Assembly: GCA_037957365.1 (NCBI GenBank)
Contig: JARHVA010008360.1
Coordinates: 62,001-126,000 of the forward strand
Source: Torreya grandis
Taxonomy: Eukaryota; Streptophyta; Pinopsida; Cupressales; Taxaceae
Length of the DNA: 64,000 nt
Direction of reading: 5' to 3'
This document shows positions 22,792 to 35,441 of the stretch, piece by piece. The notes beneath the pieces were generated by a model, which was given only the letters and a program-made list of their open reading frames with translations, had not been told where the DNA came from and searched no databases. Position 1 is the stretch's first letter. Every line of letters starts with the position of its first letter. The position numbers and the translations under genes were made by a program.

Positions 22792-23044
22792 GTACTTTTT
22801 GAGTAAGATTATGATGGTAGCTAACATTTAATACATTTATAAATTATAAGTTGTAGTAATGATCATAATTAACATTAATAGTATAACCAATTTCATTTGA
22901 ATGTTTTGTATTAGGATCAGAAGGTTGGAAGGATTTTTTATATTTTATATTTGTATATTTAGGGTGATAAGATTAATTCTTATAGTATTTTATGTATTAT
23001 TTATGATGATATTTGGTGATGAGGTCATTATTAAATTTTCTCAA
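22792..23044. other. Flank between solo LTR and gag remnant
   Basis: AT-rich; the plus-strand frame 22,901-23,146 is hydrophobic and overlaps the minus-strand gag zinc-finger region, so it is taken as a shadow. Confidence 0.35.
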
Positions 23045-23620
23045 TATTTTATTCACCATAAGTTTATGGAGTGCATGACATGTCTCATGAGAGTGATCTA
23101 TATCAGTGTGGAACTAATAAAACTTATCAGGATCATACTATGGTAGGGGGAAAGAAAAATAAACATATGGTTTAGATGGAGATAATAACTTCTTAATTTC
23201 CTACATACTAAAAGGATGGTAGGAGGGAACATAATTATCTAAATGATATTTTCCTTATTTAGTTTGGGGAGGTTTATTTTAAAAATGATTAATATTAATA
23301 TTGATTAAGGTTTGAAAATATTAATTTTTAGTGTTTTGAGATGGATTGAATTGGGTCATAAGGAAATATTGTATTTTTTCTTGGTTAAAGGCCTCTTATA
23401 AAATTTATGAAAAATATCCTAAAATTTTATTGAAAATGGGCCTTTAAATTAGTAACAAAGAGTTTTAACATATTGTCATCACTCATCATATGGTTCACTT
23501 TATGTACTAATGATTTATATTGATTGATGAAGTCATGGGAAGATTCATTAGGAAGTTACTTAGCATTAATGAAGTTTCTAAGGTTATTTTCAATAAGTTT
23601 TTAATGTTGGAATTCCTTGA
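23045..23620 (-). pseudogene. Ty3/gypsy gag remnant, second copy
   Basis: Minus strand. The capsid-type core at 23,440-23,560 reads NESSHDFINQYKSLVHKVNH and then MMSDDNMLKLFVTNLKAHFQ, in the pattern ES-x2-DF-x2-RY-x-L and L-x-LF-x-x-NLK of plant Retrotrans_gag domains. Further on, at ~23,050-23,135, DKFY-stop-FHTDIDHSHETC and HALHKLMVNKIL follow the C-x2-H-x4-H-x4-C finger with the LK-x-IE-x-LI tail of the Tat clade, the first Cys being changed to Tyr. The solo LTR and its flank lie to the left; no protease is seen. The sequence differs clearly from the gag at 19.5 kb, so this is a second element, with a candidate primer-binding site at 25,183-25,199. Confidence 0.72.
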
Positions 23621-25182
23621 TTATAAAATTGACTAAGTATTCTAGTTGTGTAATGTAATGTATATGAAGTTGTTTATACTATTCTAGCATATCTCCAACA
23701 AAGGTTTTATCTAGAAGTTTGGTAGTAGTATAACTATTAATTTTAACTCATTCCTTAACAATATTACCAAAGGCTTTAATATGTAAGTTAGGATTAGTAG
23801 TTTTATCATATGTTATTGTTGAATAAATGCTCCTAATATCCATGAACACAGTGAAAGGAGATAAGGGCTTATTTTGAAGATTTTAAATCATCTTATTATA
23901 AATTAATGGTTGAGGAATTGGGTTTCCATTGCCATCCCTAAGAGGATGACAAATGTATTTTTGATTTAGTTTATTCATGATGATTTGAGGAGGTTGATTA
24001 ACAACTTTTAGGATTTGTTTTTGCATTTAAAAGATTTTATTTCTATTTAAATATTTCATAAGAGTCATTTATTGACCCATTTATGTAAGGACTTGTGAGG
24101 AATCTAGAGAAAGATTTAAAGTGGAGTTAGGATTCTTATTAGAGTTAGGTGGAGGATTTATAGCATTGGTTTTGGGATAATGTTCCCAAAATTGATGTTA
24201 GTTCCCTAACTACTATATTAGATGGAGGAAGCTATTAAGGGTTCCATTCTTATTTGGAGTATAAATGGTGTTATCATCAAGGTTATTAATAACATATTTA
24301 GGATATCATAAATCATAAGTTAATTTAATTTTAACCATCTTAAATTTAATATGTTTTAGATGAGGTTGATAAAAATATCACCATGAGGAATTATCATCAA
24401 TGGTAGGCAAAGCAGGGATAAAAGAGAAACCATATAGAATTTGAATGGATTGAGGGTTGAAACATAGACTTTGAGAGGAGATATCAAGGTGAAATAAAAT
24501 AAAAATATAATGTAGAAGATGTTTGATCAAAGGAAATGGATGGTATTGTGCAAGTCAATACCATTGGTTGTTAATTTTGGAAAAACAAACTATGTAGGTT
24601 TGTTTGATATAGTTAGTTACTAAGTTGGGAAATTGATGATATTAAGATGAAAGATATAGTTTGGAAAAAAAGGTGACTCTACTGGTGGTTGAATAAAATC
24701 ACTATATAATTTTGGTTGATGAAATAGGAAATAACTTAGGGTAATCTAGTTGATGTAGTAAGAAGTAATTTGGGTTAATCTAGCCAATACTATATGATCA
24801 CAAAATAAATTTTATTGGGTTGGTAGATGTAGTTGGAAGGGAATCTATAATTTTACCTTTTTGGCTAATGTAGCTTGAAAAGGGTATTGTTATCACTCAA
24901 ACCTTACACCCACTTAATTAGAAGGATTGGTTTAATGAGATAATGGGAATATACCTAAGGTTTTGGGACCTTTGTGATCCTTGAGAGGAACCTTCAAAGT
25001 AGGATAGATTCCTTTTATTCTAGGCACACCAGTTTAAGACTAGCACATAGACCTAAAGAGTAGAAAAGTAAATCTACCACTAATCTAAACCTAAGTTTTT
25101 GAGGGAAAATAGAGGGAGAAGGTAAGAGAGTGAAAAAATAAATAAAGGGTGATGAACCAAGAATAGATCGAGTGCCCATGCT
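23621..25182 (-). other. Gag N-terminal and leader region of the second gypsy copy
   Basis: No domain is readable. From 24,570 to 24,880, variants of TAGTTGATGTAGT, GGCTAATGTAGC and GTTTGATATAGT recur every 40-70 bases. Similar words occur in the LTR family at 40-41 kb and 50 kb, which may indicate a shared element family. Confidence 0.35.
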
Positions 25183-25199
25183 ACCTTAATAAAGACACC
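25183..25199 (-). other. Candidate primer-binding site (tRNA-Asp type)
   Basis: The minus strand reads TGGTGTCTTTATTAAGG. Against the common plant gypsy site TGGCGCCGTTGCCGGGG, 9 of 17 positions agree. Seven of the eight differences are C-to-T or G-to-A, as expected of decayed methylated DNA. Its position upstream of the gag at 23.5 kb and its strand are as expected, placing a 5' LTR to the right of 25,205. Confidence 0.4.
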
Positions 25200-25205
25200 A
25201 ATTTT

Positions 25206-27335
25206 TTTTGAGAATAAGATAATATCACAAAACTCCACCAAAGATACTCGAAATGCATAAGTATTTCATATGGAGGCATAAGAACATATCATAGCATTGA
25301 GAGGGATGAAGGTTATCCACAGATAATGCCTATGCATACCTGAGTACACATAGAATATGACCTGTAAGTGAGTTTTGATATTTTTATAGAGGTGATATTA
25401 ATGGAAAATAATGAGAGGGGCAAACATTACCTACATACAAAGATCAATAAACACAAATAACACACATAATATAAGAAGAATTAAGGGAAGTGAACTCAAT
25501 TTTCATTAAACTACAAGGTTCATCCAATATAGGTGCTCTTAGAGGGAAAATTTTCATATCATTTCTATACTCAAAAATTCCTCCTTAACAATGATAAATC
25601 TACTTGATTATATAGGCAATTGGAGAGCTCATGGTCATTACTCCATCTCAAGCACTATTGGGGTAGTTAAAATATTCAATGATTATTTGGGAAGTAGCTA
25701 AGATATTTTTTAGATGTGAAGGCATGTCAATGATCTAATTTTTTTTAAATGATTCCCAATGTCAGTAGTCATCTTTGCATTTAAGTCCATAGACTTATCA
25801 AATCATTACACCGCTCTAGCTGTAACATTGAGTAATTTAAATATACAATTATCTAATTTCAAAAAAATATAATTTAAATATGGAGAATTCAGATTTCCAA
25901 TTCAATAAAATGCATTGAAATTAGACTTGTGGATCAAAATATATGGTTAAAAAACCAACACACATTCACACAATCGCATCATCACCTTCAAAACATGGAA
26001 AAATGGAAAATCATAGCATAAAATATGAAAAAAACCCATCATGTCTTATATTTATAAAAATATATTGAAAATATTATTAAAAGGGTATTTTTATTTTTTT
26101 AAATTATTCAAATAACCCCTATGACCTACCCTTTGAGTGTTTTCTAGTAAAAAGTTGGTTGAATGATAAATCTTCCCAGAAGAGTTACTTCGCACCATGA
26201 TAACTTTTTACTTGAGACTCACATGATACTAAACCAAGTGAATTACATTATCATTAAATTAATAATGAAAATTTTAATATAATTTAGACTTAATTTGATC
26301 CTAAACAAATGGAAATCAAAAGTGCGCACTCAAAAAATTTAGCAATTAAAAACATAGAAAATTGTCTAAGTAAAAATCAGCTCAAAAGCTAATTTTCACA
26401 TCTAAAAATTTCACATGTGGGAATGAATTTTATACAAAAATTCCAAATTAAAATTTTCCCCACATTTTTATATAATCATTTAAAATTTAAATGCAATTGG
26501 ACCTGATTTTCTACTGCACAATAGTGTTTGAAAAGTGCTACACAGGTTGATTTGGCACCTGAAAACATAAAAAATATTTGTACTAGGTAGCTTTCATGGT
26601 TGTGTTATTTTAAAATGAAGAATTATTTTATTAAAAAACATTCACCATTTATTCTCCTAAAATTTTAATACCCTCATACAATTTTTAGAGAGAAAATATC
26701 ATGATTTAGTCATGCAAAACTTGTCCCAAAAATCACTATGCAACTGATTTTGTGCATAGAGTTTTACTTCTTTCTCAATGGATCAAGGTGACTTGAAGAG
26801 CCAAAATTCTGGTGAAATTTTCAAGACACATACCTACTAAGTGAATATTTTTTATCCTTAATCAATCCATTTGGAATGGATTTTTAGAAGCATCTAGATT
26901 TCCTCTCATTCTAAAAATGCAAGACAGTTGTAACATGTCTAGATTTACGCTTGATCCAATCTATTAAAACTAAAATTACACCTCAAAAAATGAGGAATAA
27001 AAAAAAATCATTCCATATGCACTTAAATTAAGGTATAAAATACTAAATCTATTTACAATATCCATGTAGGCACTTGGAGGAAATACAAACATCTAACCCA
27101 CCCTAAACTAACCAATGAAAAGACCATCTAAACAAAGCCATTAACTAGCTATACAAAATACCTTCCTTTTCTTACTAATATGATATGATTTACGTCCTTT
27201 ATGGAAAATAACAAAATATGGAGAAGGAATGGATAGTTAACAAATTTTTGTTACACTTTTCCAAAAATATGAACATAAATTAACTCACTTAGCCAATCTA
27301 ATTGGATAAATATAAAACTATCTTCAAGTGGATAA
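25206..27335. other. Possible gypsy LTR, no gene seen
   Basis: This would be LTR sequence of the second gypsy copy if the primer-binding site is right. The outer boundary was not found. No coding motif or known repeat was recognised. Confidence 0.3.
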
Positions 27336-27339
27336 TAAA

Positions 27340-28000
27340 GCTAATCCTACTCTTTTAATGCTCAATTTTTTGCTCTAAATTAAGTAAAAAATTTAATGGT
27401 TCCTCCTCGCTATCTTACAACACATCTAGGTACCTGCTAGGGAACCCTTTAGTCAAGATAAAGTTTGAGCAATCAGAATTATCCTCCCTTATGCATTTTT
27501 CTTCTCCATCATTTCACTGATTGTGATGCACCTACCCAAGTGATTTAGTTGGGAAAACATATAATTCCTCCTATTTTTCTTTATGCTTATGGTTTTCCTC
27601 ATTAATAAATAATGGTTTAATGCCAATTCTTGAACAAAAGTCCTTTAACTTATCCCAAAATAAATCATCCTCCAGCTACTCTTTGCTCTTTTACATGAGA
27701 GACCTCATTATAGCTTCATGACTAACCTCATCTTCTTCCATATTGAATGGAATCTCATTTATCCAAGAGAGTTCCTCATCATTTTGCCCTTGTGTAGTTC
27801 CCTATTTCTCTAGCTAATCATGTTCATCCTTTTCCTATAGTATCTTTGAAATTTATGATTTGGTGGCACAAAGAGGGTTGCCAACAATGATTTGCTCATC
27901 ATACTCACTTTAAATATCCTCCTCTTCATCCAAATGGTCTTCACTTACCTTCCATACAACTTGCCCTTATTTTAAAAGAGAGATGGAGGGAGGGCAATAG
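27340..28000 (-). pseudogene. Unrecognised acidic reading frame
   Basis: Minus strand, read in one frame with roughly ten stops. It begins GQVVWKVSEDHLDEEEDI and continues SEYDEQIIVGNPLCATKS, then ELSWINEIPFNMEEDEVSHE. Later parts are LEDDLFWDKLKDFCSRIGIK and LTKGFPSRYLDVL. It is rich in Asp/Glu with regularly spaced Trp and Phe, and keeps codon-like structure over about 220 codons. No family was recognised. It could be the end of a gag-like protein, an accessory ORF of a retroelement, or a host gene fragment. It lies just left of the copia element and may be part of the site that element entered. Confidence 0.4.
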
Positions 28001-28460
28001 GTTTGAATTAGTGCAAAGGGATGGGATATTATAAGGTTGGGTAATGTGAACTCAGGATGCATGATCCAAAAAGGCTAGCATGACTGTGCCTGGGGTTTTT
28101 AAGGAGGAATGATGGTAGTATATTTTAAGGAAGGGGGCCTTTGAAACTTATAACCTTGAAATCAGGTTATTTACTTGAAATCATAGAGGATTTATCTTGC
28201 CTAAAGTTAGGAAAGGGAAGAGTGGAGGTGATTGGATATGATTCAATTTCTTGCATCTATACAACCAACTTATGCAGTTATGATCTCCCTAGCCAAGCAC
28301 TCTTCTTCATATTTGCATTATCCCATCACATCTTATTAATAAATGTAAGCTTGATAAAAAAGCTCTTCTTATTTCCTACCATACTCTTTCTCTCTTTTAA
28401 TCTCTAATAGTTGTCTCTAAAAATCAATTTGTATATCGATGATGCTCTTTTGGGGATGAT
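28001..28460. other. Flank left of the copia element
   Basis: A purine tract (AGAGAGATGGAGGGAGGG, 27,979-27,996) borders this stretch. The plus-strand open frame 28,141-28,407 has a hydrophobic C-terminal half and no recognised motif; I do not call it a gene. ATGAT at 28,456-28,460 is the left half of the candidate target duplication. Confidence 0.4.
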
Positions 28461-31336
28461 TATTATTAGAGGTACAATCCACTAAGGGGGGGGGGTGAAT
28501 CAATGGTGACAAATAATCTAATTCAATTCCAACCCCTTCAAACACTTAAGCTTTCAATAGAACCATTTATGAATCATATAATATTTTAATAACAATTAAT
28601 AATGAAGATAATGCAATATCACACACACACACAACATAGTATCTCTATGGGAAACCCTCTTCAGGAATAAAACCAACTCTTAACCCTACAAACACTTTGA
28701 TTACTTGTCCTATAAGGTATTACAAACCATAGACCAGTTAAGTATTTTTAACTAAGATTTAGTGAAACACTTATTCCACAAGGAACACCTACCCCTAAGA
28801 TTATTAAGTCCTCCTAACATAAAGCCTTTAGTGAAACACTTGTTTCATAAGGAGAAACCACCCCTTAGGAAGATCAAGTCCTTTAGACCTTCCTTGAACA
28901 CCTACACCTTTAAACTAATGTATTTAACCTTTGATGCTAGATCTCTAATTTTTTTAACCCTTGAAAAATGCCCTCTCTATCTCATATAAGCCTCTCACAT
29001 AGGCATGCCACAATCTCTCTCCTTCTTCACTCAAACTACCCTCATATGCATACACAAGCCTCTTTGCATATCCTCAAACTATAAGATAAATATTCTAAAA
29101 TAAAATATATGAATTTATACACATTTTCAAAAAACAAAATATCCTCATAAACTCATCCAACAAGCACACTACCTATCCTCTTTTCTTCACTTCAATGCTC
29201 ACTCTACACCAACAAGCTTTGCACTAGTCTAGAAACCATCTCATTTGGTTTCACTATTTATAGAGACTTTATGATTATAAACATCTTGGTCAAATATTAG
29301 TCATGCCTTAAACCTTAATTCATCTATCATATAAATTAATATCTTAATACATTCTTTGTAGGTTATCCATAGCATATATGGGTCACTCTTAAGCAACTAC
29401 ACCTTTCAATTAGGCCCTTGTACCTCTTATAGGTCTCATGGAGACCTATTCACCCATTTATCACTTCATATATCAAAAAAAGAACATAGGAAAACTTTAA
29501 AATACATGGTTCCAATCCTTATTTCCCCTTAAACATCCTCAAATGATCACAGTCATTTTGGCTCACTTTTATGTATGCTCAATCTACTCACACAGTAGCC
29601 TCGTACACATGACACTATGAATGAACACACAATCAACTCCTTAGAAATTTTTCATACAAAATATTAATTGTTAAAACATAAAAATACCACATATATCATC
29701 CTCATGGATTCTAAAACACTCTCCAATAGCTAAGATAACTTGAAACATCGAAACAACATCAACACAAGTTCAATTATCCTTCTTGGGTCACTTACAGAAC
29801 ATGGTCAAACACACAATCAACTTTAAAGATCAATAAATTGACTATAAAGGCAATTATACATCATAAATGGATTATATATATGAAATTTTGAGTCTTTTAC
29901 AACTATTATTTTTACTCAATCAACAAATTCATCTTGGATCAAAAGTTATAGGTAAATTACATAGCACTAGTTTTTCCCTTTGCAAATTCAAAACTTCAAA
30001 TGCCAATGATCATAGTTAAACCTTGGACACTTTCAATTTATATCTTTCCCTTTCATATCTTGACCAAATATGTACCATTTATCTTCCTATAAGTTACTTG
30101 GTATTTACCGTTCATCACTCACTATTGGATCTTTATATTGACTATTTGACTTAATGTGCTCTGTAGATATCATATACATAGCTTGATCTTTATCTATGTT
30201 AAACATTAGACACTTTGAAATCATATCAATAAATATACATAATTTATATGTAATTTTATGAATACCCACTTTTAACTAGATCTTATAAGTATATCTATAT
30301 CTTAAACTTTAAACACTTGGAATCATCTCTCTTCTTCCTGACATCCTAGAAAAAACACACTCCATCGATCTCTTCAAAAGTTGCTCGGTCTTTAACCTAT
30401 TAACCAACTATCACTTTAACCTATGTGAATTTATTTACACCATTAGATAAATATTTAAGATCTACCATGAACCATTTTATCTTCATTTGGTCATGATCTT
30501 TATCTCTTGTAAAATCGGCTAAGTATGGGAGCCATTATAATCTACATGTAAGGCCAACTTTAGACCTCAATAACTTTTATTGAACTTAGATGCATGATCT
30601 AAAATTTGGAACATATTATCTCCTCATATAGTATAATACAAAAATATATTTATTATCATACAAAAATTTAATGTGCAAGATATAATTCCATTAATTTTCT
30701 CACTCAAATGTTTTTGCCACAAAACCAACTTGCCTAGAATTGCTTGGAAGGCCAAATTTGCACATGCATATCTATTGATTCACTTCATTTCATTACCAAA
30801 CTACATCAAAATGCCTACTCATCTTTTCTTGCCACATGCAAATTTGGGTAAAGGAAAACACTATCAAACTACCTGAGAGCCCAAATTTTCAATTGAATAT
30901 ATTATATTTTTATTAGTCACATGAAATCATTTTTATGACATAATATATTATCTCATATGGTAATTCATCCATATATCAATATTTTCTTGAAACTTTCATA
31001 CATGTAACATTTGATGTCACTAAACTGCCTACTCAAATTTTCTACCATTGGACACAAAATGTATAGATAAAAACTATGGAATACCATATGAATTACTATT
31101 ATGCATAAAATCCATAAATGCATCCTTGACATTTTATATGACTTATTTCACAAGCTCAATACTTCAAACTCATACCTAATCATCTCTAAATATTCAAACT
31201 CTGAAGATCAACCAAACCTACTTCAAGCATACTTGGATAAGCACATTTCACACTTTGTCATTGTCACTTTATACTATCAAGGCACTTCATCCAATCACTT
31301 GGACACTTCTATGACACCACCAATGACTCTCCAACA
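28461..31336 (-). repeat. 3' LTR of the gag-only copia element
   Basis: Aligned by eye with 35,441-38,473 over its whole length. Shared blocks include AATTCAATTCCAACCCCTTC, AACCATTTATGAATCAT, CCATCTCATTTGGTTTCACT, and CATCAATCTCT-like and TATCAAGGCACTTCATCCA at the right end. A 10-G run at 28,486-28,495 plus TGAATCAATG marks the end that is 3' in element orientation. Contained open frames (28,762-28,989, 30,673-30,876, 31,101-31,376) are not genes. Confidence 0.82.
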
Positions 31337-31988
31337 ATATTCCCTTTTTTCATTGATGTTAACACACATCATATAGCTCATGTTCCTTCTCTCTCTTCAA
31401 GCACTCTCACAATTGGAACTTTCTCCCCCTCTAACACAATTAAAAATTAGGCACCAACTAATCTTGAGGACCTAAATATACTACCAGTAGGATAATACCA
31501 TCTTATAAAGATGTTACAAACTCCCCCTACATTGATCCTACCTCTTCTTTTCTTGGAAACTTCCTCGTGTTCCATGCCAACACTCTCTTCAATCAATAAC
31601 TAAAACCAATGAGGAAATAACACACAAAAGTAATTAAATATAATGGAACTAACCAATAAACATCTAAGAGGAACTCCCCCCTAATATTTATGATCAATTT
31701 CACCTCCTGAGAATCTTCAAATATCCACACACCATGAAGAACCACCATATAGGCTTACTAGCCTTCTCTCTCAAACCACCTCAAGGACCACAAAAATAAC
31801 TTCATGCCACTCACCAAATATAAAACATAATCTAAAAAAATCTTGATAACCCACCTTTAAATAATCATGCCTTATTATTTTGGAGAAACTGAACAAAAAT
31901 CACTCTTCTCACTAGGCATGTCTAGTCTCTTTATAGCCCTACCTAAAATGTGCAGAGCCCACAAATTTTATCAGATACACCATTAAGA

Positions 31989-32045
<57 letters not shown>

Positions 32046-32055
32046 TACTCCCCCT
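31337..32055 (-). other. Polypurine tracts upstream of the 3' LTR
   Basis: Directly beside the LTR the minus strand reads AAAAAAGGGAATAT. Four further AGGGGGAG or AGGGGGGAG tracts lie on the minus strand at 31,423-31,430, 31,521-31,528, 31,674-31,682 and 32,048-32,055. Multiple polypurine tracts here are a recognised Sirevirus feature. Confidence 0.6.
31991..32043. repeat. (TA)n microsatellite, 53 bp
   Basis: Uninterrupted TA dinucleotides inside the copia element between two polypurine tracts. Confidence 0.97.
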
Positions 32056-33399
32056 AAATCACACCAATTCTCAATAGCTAGCTCATCCTCTATAATACAC
32101 TTCACAAACCTACTAGCCAATTAGGCCTTTGTTTTGTCAAAAACATGAACAATATGAAAACCACAAATCTTCAAATATCTATGAATATTTATTGAAAACC
32201 CATTTTTATCATTCAACCTATTAAGAAGCCTCATACCTCAAATCATAAGGAAAACCACTTTTCTAGCAGAGCCTAAAACCCTAGAATCTCAAAACAAACA
32301 AGGTGAACATAGAACCTTTTGTTTAACACACACTTTTGAAACTTTTTGTACACTTGTAGATAATAATTACAAACTTATAAACCAAAAATTAAGCTTCCAA
32401 ACCTTTGGGAACCCATACATCCTATAACCTATTTTAGGCCTGCTTGCCCTTAAGCCAAAATTTGAGAAAATTGAGAGCACTCAAAAATCTCCAATTTGAC
32501 TTCAACATATCTTTAGACCATAAAACCACCTAAAGCATGTTAGAATAAGGCAAACATACCTTTCTATGAAAAAAGGATATTAACAAAACACAAATCCTCC
32601 TCTACCATAAAAAACCTTTAATTTTACCATGTAGATTGGCCACATATAGCTATCAACATGATGACATCACTCTAACACCACCACAACATATCTTCCACCT
32701 AGACATACATGTTCTAGCTAAAAACACTCATCTCTAGCCTTCTAGGACCTTATAAAGAACACCACAACAATACTTGCTTCTAGACTAAAAAGAGTATCTT
32801 AATAAGTATAGATAGAGACATCTTACTTTATAATGTCATATAATAATGTGAAACTAGGAGTTTCCCACAACTCCTCATATTCCTTCTCCTCCTTGGTCAT
32901 CTGATACTTATAGTTATTCTTTTCTTTGTTAGGCTTAAGAGAAGCAACATGCTCATCCACTATAATATTCTCCTCTATGATTGAATTGATAATACATGGA
33001 GATAACATATATTCATGGCATACCTGTTCATCTCTAAAATCTTACTTATATCATGGAACCTCATCACTAGGTACTGATAATTGAGGTTATTTGAATGATA
33101 ATTGCTCAACAACAACAAGATGTTCACTTGGATTCATACTCACTTCAAAACTATCCTCAACTAGTACCTTGGTATTCTCCTTGAGCTTGGTCTCTTCACT
33201 CATAACATGAGCAAACAATGAGAGCCCTTAGAACTCTTCAAATTTTAAGCATTCTCCACCATATCAAACAAATTATTTGGACCTATAGACTCATTATGAA
33301 TCACACTTACCACCTTTATTTTCCATTAGCTAACTTTCCTTCTTCCTTGCACTCTTAGAGAATGATTGAACTTATATTGAATTAATGTCCTTTGCCTGC
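32056..33399 (-). other. Copia interior downstream of gag, no pol seen
   Basis: This is where protease and integrase would start in an autonomous element, but no DTG/DSG, HHCC or DDE motif is readable on the minus strand. The frame at 32,823-33,008 is lysine- and glutamate-rich (TKEEKEYEELWETPSFTLLY) and may be the end of the gag protein. Confidence 0.4.
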
Positions 33400-35380
33400 A
33401 AAACCTAACAATGTGACTGATCTTCTCATAATTATATCAAATAATACTCTTTGATGAAAACTCAACTTGTCTTACCTTGTTTAGATAAAAACTATCAATG
33501 TGTCTAATATCTTGACAATTGAAAAAAACTAATATTTTTGAAGAAAACTTACCTTGGATTACCTTATTTGGACAAAGCTTAGCAAATTATCCCTCATCAA
33601 GATAGTTGAATCACTTAACTCTATTCATACCTTTTGATTGATTCCCCCCATCATAGTTTCATGCAAACTCATTTCAGACAGGTCTCTTGAATTCTTTAGC
33701 TCTATGCCCAAATTGATTACAAGTATAGAAGTAGCCATTAAAATTTAAATACCTCATGGAATTTGGTTATCTAATGATTTGTCTTCAAAGTATGATTGGT
33801 TTTGTTCACAATAGTCTTCATATTTTCTATATTTGTATTCTCTATTTCTTTTTTGTATCTGAGACCAGTCATATCACTTGCATGATTTTTATCACTAAAA
33901 TTATTTTCTAGATCACTTTAGCTCTTTTAAAATTTCACAAATGACTTCACCTTACTAGATGTATTATTTAACTCATATTTTAATGACTCATTTTCAATTA
34001 CATACCTTGAACACTCATCTTCTTTAGCTTTTAGGAATGTAAATAGGATTTCCAATTAACAACTGAGATGTTTGACCATATCTTCATGTTCCTTGTAATC
34101 TTCATTCATTATTACCTCAAATACATTGAATTTTTCCTCATAGTCCTTGAGTTTAGATTTCATCTTCTTATTGATCTTATTCACAATCTTTAATTCTTCA
34201 AGAGCATTCATCAATTTAGTCTCATAGTCCACCTCATCTTTATCATCATCTAAATCACTCCAAGTATACTTTGTTTGATGTGAGAAACTACCTTCCTTAT
34301 CCATGAACAAGGCTTCATCTTCAATAGGACCATCATGTTCATGATCATACTCTAAGTCACTAACTTTACTCTCATCTGATGAGCTATAATCTTCTTTATT
34401 TTAGATAATCTTATTATCCTTGAAGTACTTTTTCTTATTGTCAAACCTTCTAAATCCATTTTTTATTTTATCATAACTTAATGATCTCTTTCCATCATCA
34501 TGACCTTTATCATTCTCTTAATCATTATCCTTCTTATACTTATGAGGGCACTTATTATCAAAATGTCCTACCTCTCCATATTTGAGAATTTGATGGGTAG
34601 TTTACCTTTATAGTTGCCTAAACCTATTTTCAATTTACTTGAAATCAAAGTAATTAGTACATCCTCATCTATATCAAAAATTTAATCCTCCTTGGGTTTC
34701 TTACCTTGGACCTTCTTCTTTGGCTTCATTTTGATCTTAAAATCTGCTCACTTTTTTTGTGGTATATCATCATTTACTCTCATCTCATAGGTAGAAAGGG
34801 TGGCATGTAATTGATCCATCTTCAACTAAGTAAGATCATGAATTTATTCAATAGTAGATAATTTTAGATCAAACTTAAGGGATAGAGACCTTAATACTTT
34901 TTGAACTATAGTAGCCTCTTCAAGGTTCTCTCCAAGACCTCTGATGATGTTCACAATTTCACCATCTCTCTCTAGAGAGGATGCCATAGAATATTATTCT
35001 TTCATCTTGAGACATTCAAATTGCATTTTATGAATCTACAACTTAGAAAGCTTAACCTTTGAATCTCCTTCATAAATGATCTACATTTTTTCCAATATCT
35101 CTTTATCATATTTACAATGGATTACCTTGGTAAACTTAGTCTCTGTAAGACCATAAGTGATGGTATTCATTACCTTAGAATTATTATCAAATAGTTTTTT
35201 ATTTGTAATAGTAGATGGAGTAGTATGATTAATATAACCATCCAAAATATATTTCCATACATAAAACCCTAGGGAAATAATGTATGTCCTCATCTTTGCA
35301 CTCCATAAAACATAATTGGATCCAATGAACATTGGTGTTTGCTTAGTAGAGAAACCTCCTTGCATTTTATGAATATCCAT
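33400..35380 (-). pseudogene. Ty1/copia gag with several zinc knuckles
   Basis: Minus strand from ATG at 35,380. The N-terminus reads FIGSNYVLWSAKMRTYI and GFYVWKYILDGY, matching the DUF4219/UBN2 type of plant copia gag (W-x4-M and VW-x-x-V-x-x-GY). LTETKFTKVIHC follows. A knuckle near 34,550 reads LKYGEVGHFDNKCPHK, with the first Cys and the Gly context altered. An acidic coiled-coil-like segment lies at 34,310-34,056. A second knuckle cluster at 33,480-33,760 reads YTCNQFGHRAKEF, then NYLDEG-stop-FAKLC and FNCQDIRHIDSFY, each missing one or more ligands through single-base changes. Several stops and frameshifts make it non-functional. The repeated knuckles resemble gag of Sirevirus-like families; pol is absent downstream. 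Confidence 0.78.
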
Positions 35381-35421
35381 ATTGTACCTTGGATCACCTT
35401 CAAGCTATCAAGCCTTTAACA

Positions 35422-35441
35422 AAGGACCTAATTTGATACAA
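35422..35441 (-). other. Primer-binding site, initiator-Met tRNA type
   Basis: The minus strand reads TTGTATCAAATTAGG immediately after the 5' LTR end, against the usual copia site TGGTATCAGAGCAGG. The match and position fix the minus-strand orientation of the element. Confidence 0.7.
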
